From Chloroflexi bacterium RBG_16_56_11 (GTDB lineage Bacteria > Chloroflexota > Dehalococcoidia > Dehalococcoidales > RBG-16-60-22), in contig MGNQ01000035.1 of assembly GCA_001796865.1 (NCBI GenBank), forward strand, positions 11,301 to 21,698: a stretch of 10,398 nucleotides of DNA. The letters are read 5' to 3'. A program made the position numbers and the translations under genes. How positions within the stretch are numbered: the stretch's first letter is position 1; each line of letters opens with the position of its first letter. A model generated the notes under the pieces. The model was not told where the DNA came from and ran no database searches. It was given only the letters and a program-made list of their open reading frames with translations. Below, piece by piece: positions 5,023-10,398 of the stretch.

Positions 5023-7572
5023 TCAGGCAGCTGAGACCAGCTCCTGACTCTTCCATGCCAGCATAAAAGCACTCACGACGTCGGGGTCAAAAGAAGTACC
5101 CGAGTCGCCGGCGATTTTTTCCACGGCCAGCTGGGGCGTTAACTTTTCCCCTGTCGCGGCGCCGGTAATCATCGCTTCAAAGGTATCAGCCACCGCCAGT
5201 ATTCTCGCCCCCAGTGGAATGCGGCTACTGCTCACACCGAACCGTCCGCCCGTGCCGTCGAACCGCTCGAACCGGTAAAGAATCAATGAAAGGGCGTTGT
5301 TAAAGAACGGGACCGTGGCCAGGGCCTTCCATACCGGATTAAAATGGTCCCGGACCTTGGTTGCTTCCTCGATAGTCGGCACGACATTTCTCTCCACCAG
5401 GTCGCGGGCAGAGAGCACCAGTCCCAGGTCCTTGAGCAACGATGCGTAGCGGATTGCCTGCCGCTCGTTTTCATTGAGTTTCATTTCACCGGCGATTATC
5501 TGCGTGTTCCGGGCTACCCGCCGGGCACTTTCCGCATTAAAAATGTTGGTGTGCGTCAGGATGAGACGGGCCATTTCACCACTGATAGTCAAAATAGATT
5601 CCAGCGTAGCAACTTGGTCGATTTCCTGCTGCAGCCAGCGGTCTTGCTGGGTCTCCAGTCGACTGTGAAAATCTTCAGCCAGATAGAGCGAGCGGTTACA
5701 GAGTATCCCCAGCTCCTGGACGCGGTGGCGGAGTTCCACCACGCTGTTTTCGAAATCCGGCGGTATCTCGCCAAGGAGTGACGAAACGATACTATGAATA
5801 TTCCTTATCTCGGCGCGGGCCTGTTTCCGGCTGATGTCCGTGGCGAAGAGCAAGGCATTTACCTCGGGCATCCAGCTCTGCCACCGCCGGGGCACGATTA
5901 CGTTGTAGACGGTGCCTTCCGTTTTCTCACTGGTAACGGCCAGCTTCCCCCCGAGTCCCTGAATGAGCAGCCTGGCCGGATAGAGATTATTTCTCAACGC
6001 GCCTAAAGGAGCTCCCCCGGTATGGTCCTGGAGCAGTCGGTGGAGAGTACGGGCCGGGATATAACGCGTGCTTTTTATCTGAAGGGTAACGAACTCGTCG
6101 TTCCGGGCTGAGACACCCAGATGTATGCTGTCTCCGGCAGCGCCGGCTCCTATCTCCGCCCTTACCAGGTAGAGCAGGCCCTGGGCCAGGGTCCGGCCGT
6201 CCAGGAATATACGCTCGTTACCGGCGACGCCCTTCATTTCGACGGTAATTTTACGCCGTCCGGCCAGCCCGGACACCTGCTCGATAATCCATCCCAGGAG
6301 TTTTTTCAGGTTCAATTCATCCGGGACGGTGTTTACCATGGGACAATCGACAACGAGGTTTTCCAGGACATCCGCGACATCGGTGAGCCGCTCTAATTTT
6401 TCTTTGATACCGGCCGCGACGGTCGTTTCAATAGCCCCGGACCCGGCCGGCCCTGTTCTCAGGTCCTTCAAGTACTCACCTATGTCCCGGGCTGGCCCTT
6501 TGATTTCATTCGTGATAGAGGCAAACCAGGCCAGCGCACCCTGCAGGGCCTTGATTTCTTCGTATTTCTCGCGGGACACGGCCTCGGGCAGGCCTCCGGC
6601 ACCCGGCTCCATGCCGCTTTCCCGGAGGTCGTAGAAGCAGGTGACTCCCGGGAAACGGCTCAGGTATTCCAGCTGTTCCGCGGCGGCATCGATCACCTGA
6701 AGGTAGTGATGGTACACAGATTTTTCATTGGTCACCACGGCGGCCCGCAGGTTCATGATGGGGGACTGCTCCTTGACCCCCAGCGCGCTCTCGTACTCGA
6801 TATAGCCCCTGGCCAGGTCATCGTGGTTGAAAAGCATCTTCTTTCTACGGTCGAACTCGGCGATTGTCCTCCGGCAGATGGTCCGCGACTTGCGGACAGT
6901 GGTAATGATAAGGAAATTATCCCCGCCCAGGTGCGCGACCAGGTCTTCCGTGCTGCCAGAACGTTGCACGGCCTCGGTAGCGATATCGGCCAGCAGCCTG
7001 ATCGCCTGGTCCCCGTGGTCGAAACCATACGCCCTGTTAAAGACCTTCAGGTTATCTATATCCAGATATAGCACCGCGAAGGTTTTTTCCTGGTGGATGA
7101 GGCTACCGATTTCAATACTCACCTGGAGCAGGTTCGGCAGACCGGTGAGAGGGTCGATATTTTCCTCTCGTTTCTTTTTTTTCAGGTAGGTCAGTACCAG
7201 GGAGACCACCTCCTTGGGTTCGAAAGGCTTGGCGATATAACCATCCATCCCGGTGTCAGGTCGGGTAGCGCGGCCCTTTGGCGGCGCTTCGGTACCGATG
7301 ATAATTACCGGGATTTGACACGTAACCGGCGAGTCCTTCAACTGCCGGGAGAACTCGATTCCGTCAATATCGGGGAGGGTAGTATCCAGCAGGATGATGT
7401 CCGGCTTTTCAGCACGGGCTTTTTTCAGAGCCTCGGCGCCTTTCCTGGCCGAGATGACCTCGATGTTGGCCTGCGTTAAATTGGTTCGCAGGATATCGCT
7501 CAACTCAGCGTCACAGACGTCCAGGACCTTTCCGGCACCCTGGCTTAGTATTTTTTTTGTGAGTGTTGTCAT
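5023..7572 (-). CDS. Multidomain signalling protein: receiver, GGDEF, degenerate histidine-kinase core, degenerate HD-GYP
   Basis: The 849 residues contain four signalling modules and no membrane segment. The receiver (about 15-133) keeps the phospho-acceptor D63 (ILLDTTLPDIDG), T94 and K115 (GYIAKPF), but one acid of the usual DD pair is C20. The GGDEF-like domain (about 138-318) has DPLTGLPN and DIDNLKVFNRAYGFDHGD, but its signature reads GGDNF (216-220), with the second acid replaced by Asn. Next is a DHp-like helix pair in which SHELRTP is replaced by TNEIKGP (354-360), so the phosphorylatable His is N355. An HATPase-like fold (about 418-562) follows without recognisable N or DxGxG boxes. 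A helical linker leads to an HD-GYP-like domain (about 655-840) in which HDxGK reads KDLGL (714-718), HHE reads RFE (767-769) and GYP reads GGR, although H743 and D796 remain. The ATG at 7572 follows a modest GAGAG site. It is probably a phosphorylation-responsive scaffold rather than a c-di-GMP enzyme; residual activity cannot be excluded. Confidence 0.88.
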   Translation of the reverse strand: MTTLTKKILSQGAGKVLDVCDAELSDILRTNLTQANIEVISARKGAEALKKARAEKPDIILLDTTLPDIDGIEFSRQLKDSPVTCQIPVIIIGTEAPPKGRATRPDTGMDGYIAKPFEPKEVVSLVLTYLKKKKREENIDPLTGLPNLLQVSIEIGSLIHQEKTFAVLYLDIDNLKVFNRAYGFDHGDQAIRLLADIATEAVQRSGSTEDLVAHLGGDNFLIITTVRKSRTICRRTIAEFDRRKKMLFNHDDLARGYIEYESALGVKEQSPIMNLRAAVVTNEKSVYHHYLQVIDAAAEQLEYLSRFPGVTCFYDLRESGMEPGAGGLPEAVSREKYEEIKALQGALAWFASITNEIKGPARDIGEYLKDLRTGPAGSGAIETTVAAGIKEKLERLTDVADVLENLVVDCPMVNTVPDELNLKKLLGWIIEQVSGLAGRRKITVEMKGVAGNERIFLDGRTLAQGLLYLVRAEIGAGAAGDSIHLGVSARNDEFVTLQIKSTRYIPARTLHRLLQDHTGGAPLGALRNNLYPARLLIQGLGGKLAVTSEKTEGTVYNVIVPRRWQSWMPEVNALLFATDISRKQARAEIRNIHSIVSSLLGEIPPDFENSVVELRHRVQELGILCNRSLYLAEDFHSRLETQQDRWLQQEIDQVATLESILTISGEMARLILTHTNIFNAESARRVARNTQIIAGEMKLNENERQAIRYASLLKDLGLVLSARDLVERNVVPTIEEATKVRDHFNPVWKALATVPFFNNALSLILYRFERFDGTGGRFGVSSSRIPLGARILAVADTFEAMITGAATGEKLTPQLAVEKIAGDSGTSFDPDVVSAFMLAWKSQELVSAA

Positions 7573-7619
7573 GCATCTCTCTACAAACGGGACTGACTGA
7601 ATGCCGAGAGCACATCAAT

Positions 7620-7625
7620 ATGATA
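7620..7625 (-). promoter_or_regulatory. Candidate -10 element for the multidomain signalling gene
   Basis: On the minus strand this reads TATCAT (five of six matches to TATAAT), 47 bases from the ATG at 7572. No TTGACA-like -35 lies 17 bases upstream. Instead, the first GTTAGAA box (7637-7643) begins 11 bases away, a spacing like that of activator sites that replace a -35. This is a prediction from geometry only. Confidence 0.4.
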
Positions 7626-7635
7626 AATGCCGCAC

Positions 7636-7679
7636 AGTTAGAACCTTGGCGGGGACAAGTTAGAAAAGGGTTAGAATCC
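7636..7679 (+). promoter_or_regulatory. GTTAGAA direct repeats on an 11-bp grid, proximal array (candidate operator)
   Basis: Three exact GTTAGAA heptamers start at 7637, 7659 and 7670, spacings of 22 and 11 bases; the grid position between the first two is occupied by a non-matching 11-mer. As 11-base units they are AGTTAGAACCT, AGTTAGAAAAG and GGTTAGAATCC. The array lies immediately upstream of the candidate -10 of the leftward signalling gene, so it probably controls that gene. The likely binder is the OmpR/PhoB-type regulator encoded at 8083, which is inference from family behaviour and proximity. Confidence 0.6.
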
Positions 7680-7788
7680 TTGCCGGGGAGAAAATCACGT
7701 GCCAAAAATGGGCTTAGTAAAAAGGGAAATGCTCCGGATTTTTCATCCCGTGGTCACGGCGGTGGCCGGTGGCGGTCCGGAAAATTTC

Positions 7789-7843
7789 GGTAATAAATAG
7801 GTTAGATGTTGGTTAGAAAAAAGTTAGAAGGTGGGTTTTGTTC
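7789..7843 (+). promoter_or_regulatory. GTTAGAA direct repeats on an 11-bp grid, distal array (candidate operator)
   Basis: Consecutive 11-base units start at 7789, 7800, 7811, 7822 and perhaps 7833: GGTAATAAATA, GGTTAGATGTT, GGTTAGAAAAA, AGTTAGAAGGT and a degenerate GGGTTTTGTTC. The middle three are strong matches. A TATAAA hexamer at 7856-7861 lies 12 bases beyond the possible fifth unit and might be the -10 of an activated plus-strand promoter. The array otherwise sits about 120 bases upstream of the TTGACA promoter of the two-component genes, so autoregulation is plausible. Confidence 0.6.
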
Positions 7844-7942
7844 GTGAACTGTGAATATAAAACGAACATGTACATTTCATCCATGATTCATTTCACGTTC
7901 AAAACAGGACTAAACTCCCAGGTACTAAAAGACAAATTGGGG

Positions 7943-7962
7943 AGGAAAAGGTAGGAAAAGGT
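7943..7962 (+). repeat. Perfect 10-bp tandem duplication next to the regulator promoter
   Basis: AGGAAAAGGT occurs twice back to back (7943-7952 and 7953-7962), ending three bases before the TTGACA -35 element. The position and one-helical-turn period suggest a protein-binding site or an upstream element, but a chance purine-rich duplication is possible. Confidence 0.7.
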
Positions 7963-7965
7963 AAA

Positions 7966-7994
7966 TTGACACTGGCCAGATGCCATATTATGCT
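7966..7994 (+). promoter_or_regulatory. Sigma-70-like promoter for the response regulator and kinase
   Basis: A perfect TTGACA (7966-7971), a 17-base spacer, then TATGCT (7989-7994; four of six matches including the key first, second and last bases). Transcription would start near 8001, leaving an untranslated leader of about 80 bases before the ATG at 8083. Confidence 0.6.
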
Positions 7995-8082
7995 TTTAGT
8001 AGTCATGAAATATCCGGTCCGTTGTTCAAACCAATAAGACCATTAATCTTTCAGCCGGCAGGAGACAGGAGAGTAAATTCGC

Positions 8083-8844
8083 ATGAGTACCAGAGGGAAA
8101 ATACTGATTATTGATGATGATATCGAATTTTCTAAAATGGCGCAAATGTGGCTACAAAATGCGGGGTACGAAGTCCTGACGGCCGAGGACGGCGTTGAGG
8201 GAATGCGACGCATCTATAGCAGCCGGCCCAACCTGGTGCTGACTGATGGAGTCATGCCCAAGATGGACGGGTGGGAGGTATGCCGCCGCGTCCGGGATAT
8301 GAGCGACATTCCGGTGTTGCTGGTAACCGTGAAAAACCAGAAATCAGACCGCCTCAAGGGCTTCGGCCTCGGTGCCGACGATTATATTCCCAAACCGGTT
8401 GATTTCTCCGAGCTGGTGGCGCGCGTCCAGGCGGTCCTGCGGCGGGCGGGTGGAGAGACCCAGGAAAACGAACGGAGCAGCTTCCACAACGGAGAGATAG
8501 AGGTGGAGTGGAGAAGTCGCCAGGTCTGGGTACGCGGAGAACGCGTCAAACTTTCCCCCACCGAGTTCAGGATCCTGGCCTGCCTGATTAAAAACCGGGG
8601 CTGGATCGTGACTCATGACCAGCTCCTGGAAAAAGGCTGGGGACCCAATTATATCGGTGACAAGAGCTTCGTTAAATTATATATAAGGTATTTACGGCGG
8701 AAAATCGAAGCTGATCCCCAAAAGCCCCGTTTCATTCTCACGGAAAGGGGCGTGGGCTATCACTTCAACATCGAAGGCGATGAAAAGGATTCCCCCAGGA
8801 GAGAGCATCGTGACGAAAGCAAAGAATTCGCCCAGGCGGCCTAG
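8083..8844 (+). CDS. OmpR/PhoB-family response regulator (receiver plus winged helix)
   Basis: This is a cytoplasmic DNA-binding regulator, presumably phosphorylated by the overlapping kinase. The receiver (about 5-122) has an intact acidic pocket (D11, D12), phospho-acceptor D55 in LVLTDGVMPKMDGWE, T82 and K104 (DDYIPKP). The C-terminal winged helix (about 135-230) shows VKLSPTEFRILACLIKN, the recognition-helix region DKSFVKLYIRYLRRKIE (193-209) and the wing signature LTERGVGYHF (219-228). The 253 residues exceed the usual 225-235 because of a charged tail (about 232-253) whose coding sequence overlaps the start of the kinase gene. The ATG follows AGGAGAG by nine bases. GTTAGAA arrays of 11-base period lie in its upstream region and are its most natural binding sites. 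The signal and regulon are unknown. Confidence 0.95.
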   Translation: MSTRGKILIIDDDIEFSKMAQMWLQNAGYEVLTAEDGVEGMRRIYSSRPNLVLTDGVMPKMDGWEVCRRVRDMSDIPVLLVTVKNQKSDRLKGFGLGADDYIPKPVDFSELVARVQAVLRRAGGETQENERSSFHNGEIEVEWRSRQVWVRGERVKLSPTEFRILACLIKNRGWIVTHDQLLEKGWGPNYIGDKSFVKLYIRYLRRKIEADPQKPRFILTERGVGYHFNIEGDEKDSPRREHRDESKEFAQAA

Positions 8845-9715
8845 CCACGGTTCGTCCGGCCGCAGGAACAGCCAGGCTTTCGCCACGGTATTACCGGGCG
8901 CGTTTCCCGGCCCCGGGGCGGCCGGCTCTCATACGGAGCAAAAGAGTCCTGCCGCCATCCGCCACCGGGAGATGCGACGGTCAAGCCCACAGGAAAAACC
9001 CGATGCCATATCCGTATTGTGGCACGAGCTTCTTTCTCCGCTAACTCTCATCAAAGGCTATACGTCAACCCTGCTTCAGCTCAATAATGCTATTACCGAA
9101 GAGCAAAGACAGCAATTTTTACGCGGCATAGATTCCGCGAGCAATCGCGTCGTCAACCTGCTGGAAAATCTCCGGGACATCTCCCGGCTTGAAGAGACCG
9201 AGATAACCGCGGATTATCCTATATCCATGCTCGAACTGCTCCGCCAGAGCCTGGCCGAGTTGCAGAACCAGACCACCCGGCACGCCATCAACTTTTACCC
9301 GCACGCACCCCTACCGCGGGTCAAGGCCGACCCCAATAAAATGCAACAGGTCATCAGTAACCTGGTGGGCAACGCCATCAAATACTCGCCAGATGGCGGA
9401 GATATCGATGTCGAGCTGCGTATTATCCGTACGGAGCAGGAGATGGAAAGGTTTTTCCCGGACGCTCCTTCCGTTAAGCTACCGTCGCTGGTCGTCAGCG
9501 TTGCTGATAGCGGCATCGGCCTACCCGAGGACGAGCTCGACCGTATCTTTGAAAAGTTCTACCGGGCCAGCACGAGGTTTACCCGGTCTATCCCGGGGGC
9601 CGGCCTGGGCTTATACATCTGCAAGTTTATCGTGGAGGCCCACCGGGGCAGAATCTGGGCGAGGAACAAGCTTCAGGGCGGCAGCCTCTTCAGTTTTGCC
9701 CTGCCGGTTATTTAA
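8810..9715 (+). CDS. Soluble sensor histidine kinase (HisKA plus HATPase_c)
   Basis: It is predicted to autophosphorylate and pass phosphate to the regulator encoded just upstream. Numbering from the GTG at 8810 (301 residues), a Pro/Ser/Arg-rich and probably disordered region covers 1 to about 60. The HisKA dimerisation helices follow, with LWHELLSPL and the phospho-acceptor H72. The ATP-binding domain has the N box (VISNLVGNAIKYSP, N184 and N188), DSGIG (233-237), the F-box IFEKFYR (246-252) and GAGLGL (263-268), so all catalytic motifs are present. A short insert (around 206-226) sits between the N and G1 boxes. There is no transmembrane segment and no PAS, GAF or other sensor domain. The GTG is preferred because AGGAGAGAG precedes it; an in-frame ATG at 8780 would add ten residues behind a weaker site. 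Either start overlaps the regulator gene (by 35 or 65 bases), implying translational coupling. Confidence 0.93.
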   Translation: MTKAKNSPRRPSHGSSGRRNSQAFATVLPGAFPGPGAAGSHTEQKSPAAIRHREMRRSSPQEKPDAISVLWHELLSPLTLIKGYTSTLLQLNNAITEEQRQQFLRGIDSASNRVVNLLENLRDISRLEETEITADYPISMLELLRQSLAELQNQTTRHAINFYPHAPLPRVKADPNKMQQVISNLVGNAIKYSPDGGDIDVELRIIRTEQEMERFFPDAPSVKLPSLVVSVADSGIGLPEDELDRIFEKFYRASTRFTRSIPGAGLGLYICKFIVEAHRGRIWARNKLQGGSLFSFALPVI

Positions 9716-9736
9716 GACTCATTCGCTCGAATAAGC

Positions 9737-9771
9737 AACGGCATGTTCTGGTGAACATGCCGTTTCGTTTT
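9737..9771 (+). terminator. Strong intrinsic terminator of the two-component operon
   Basis: A perfect 12-bp stem, AACGGCATGTTC (9737-9748) and GAACATGCCGTT (9753-9764), closes a TGGT loop and is followed by TCGTTTT. It lies 21 bases after the kinase stop. On the minus strand the stem is followed only by GCTTATT, so it may also stop the convergent gene but less efficiently. Confidence 0.9.
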
Positions 9772-9833
9772 ATACGGGATAAATTAACCGGTTTTAACTG
9801 ACCTTCCGGATAATGGGTAAGAACTGTTACGGC

Positions 9834-10398
9834 TCAGCGTCCGCTTTCCCGGCGGTTCCTACCCTTCTGGCGCCAGTTTTCCAGTACCCTCAGAGCGAAA
9901 TCGATAAGAGTCGTCGCATCGATATCACCGGTGACGGACAGGGCGCTTCTCGCCCGGTCGGGCCAACGCCAGTACCTCACCAGGGGAGCGCCGGACCGCT
10001 CAATTTTTTCGACGAGCGGTTTCTCATCGGCCTCGCCGAATCGCTGGAGGTCGTTCAGATAGACCGCATGGTCGCCCGGTCCTTCAGCTGTTTCGGTAAC
10101 GTACCCTTCCTGGCATAAAAAGGCCTCGGCCGCCGGTGCCGTATTCGGGGCGATGCCGATAACCGGCCGGGCCAAGCTCGCGAAGATAAAATCCCGCGAA
10201 TCTACGCTTTTGTAATCTCCCCACCAGTTGGTTGCAGGCACGCTCGCCCGGCCGTTTTTAATGAGGACGGTGGCCCTGTCCGAGCAAGATGCCTTCACGC
10301 TGTACCGACCCGGGGCGTCACGACCAATTTCCAGCTTGAACCGGCTCTTCTCCCGCCACCAGCCGGCTATCTCTCTCAGCGTGGTTATCCAGACCGGC
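9834..10398 (-). CDS. C-terminal part of a polysaccharide deacetylase-like protein (cut by window edge)
   Basis: The frame is open from the right edge to a TGA at 9836-9834, giving 188 residues with no start inside that I would trust. The visible part begins with VWITTLREIAGWWREKSRF and ends with RYWRWPDRARSALSVTGDID and a short basic tail. These two segments resemble what I recall of C-terminal regions of bacterial polysaccharide deacetylase-family proteins: a catalytic domain followed by a sandwich-like region and the conserved ALSVTGDID segment. That comparison is from memory and unverified. The catalytic NodB motifs would lie outside the window. The gene converges on the two-component operon with the terminator between. 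If the call holds, it adds a second envelope-polysaccharide gene to the neighbourhood. Confidence 0.6.
   Translation of the reverse strand, partial: PVWITTLREIAGWWREKSRFKLEIGRDAPGRYSVKASCSDRATVLIKNGRASVPATNWWGDYKSVDSRDFIFASLARPVIGIAPNTAPAAEAFLCQEGYVTETAEGPGDHAVYLNDLQRFGEADEKPLVEKIERSGAPLVRYWRWPDRARSALSVTGDIDATTLIDFALRVLENWRQKGRNRRESGR

Larger units (their letters stand above)
7573..8082. other. 510-bp divergent intergenic regulatory region
   Basis: It lies between the leftward signalling gene and the rightward two-component genes. It holds two GTTAGAA arrays of 11-base period (7636-7679 and 7789-7843), a candidate minus-strand -10 (7620-7625), a 10-bp tandem repeat (7943-7962), a sigma-70-like plus-strand promoter (7966-7994) and the Shine-Dalgarno of the regulator (AGGAGAG, about 8066-8074). 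Short open frames on both strands cross the repeats and lack credible start signals, so I call no gene here. Confidence 0.75.

Noticed and set aside
7511..7793. Short overlapping open frames on both strands in the divergent intergenic region (64 and 76 codons)
   Set aside because: They cross the regulatory repeats and the start of the signalling gene, have no credible start signals and show no recognisable domain.
7636..7843. GTTAGAA repeats considered as a plasmid-type iteron origin or a CRISPR leader
   Set aside because: Iterons are usually longer (about 17-22 bp) and lie beside a rep gene. None is present, and the 11-bp period beside an OmpR/PhoB regulator fits an operator better.
9786..9793. 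AACCGGTT palindrome after the terminator
   Set aside because: It is an isolated 8-bp palindrome with no T-run or gene-relevant position, so it is probably chance.

Overview
The window looks like chromosomal DNA of a free-living bacterium of moderate GC content, with GC-rich genes and AT-rich intergenic spaces. The gene families, the cytosolic two-component kinase, the mixed ATG/GTG starts and the strong AGGAGG-type ribosome binding sites would fit an environmental Chloroflexota (Dehalococcoidia-like) genome. That assignment is inference only: no rRNA or other marker gene is present.

Layout. Bases 1 to 7572 read leftward (minus strand) as one long block. From its 5' end it holds: a large multidomain response-regulator protein (7572-5023), a UDP-sugar 6-dehydrogenase (4999-3596), a 240-base spacer, a Gfo/Idh/MocA oxidoreductase (3355-2294), a hexapeptide-repeat acyltransferase (2262-1594), a DegT-type PLP aminotransferase (1592-468), and the start of an Ala/Lys/Glu-rich coiled-coil protein that runs off the left edge (404-1). 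A 510-base divergent intergenic region (7573-8082) separates this block from a rightward two-component pair: an OmpR/PhoB-type response regulator (8083-8844) and an overlapping soluble histidine kinase (8810-9715). A strong intrinsic terminator follows the kinase. The right edge carries the C-terminal part of a convergent minus-strand gene that resembles the end of a polysaccharide deacetylase-like protein.

How the genes work together. The four enzymes match, in kind and order, the Wbp/Wlb set that builds a nucleotide-activated 3-(acylamino)-3-deoxy-uronic acid: C6 oxidation, C3 oxidation, C3 amination, N-acylation. The likely destination is a surface polysaccharide or glycan. The dehydrogenase carries UDP-glucose-type rather than UDP-GlcNAc-type signatures, so the exact sugar is open.

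The most interesting signals are two. First, GTTAGAA direct repeats with strict 11-base periodicity occur twice in the divergent intergenic region and once in the spacer inside the sugar cluster. This is the spacing expected of an OmpR/PhoB-family operator and suggests that the neighbouring two-component system controls both itself and sugar synthesis. Second, the 849-residue protein that heads the leftward block is a chain of signalling domains (receiver, GGDEF, histidine-kinase core, HD-GYP). The three downstream catalytic modules have each lost signature residues while the receiver keeps its phospho-acceptor aspartate, so it may be a non-catalytic signalling scaffold.
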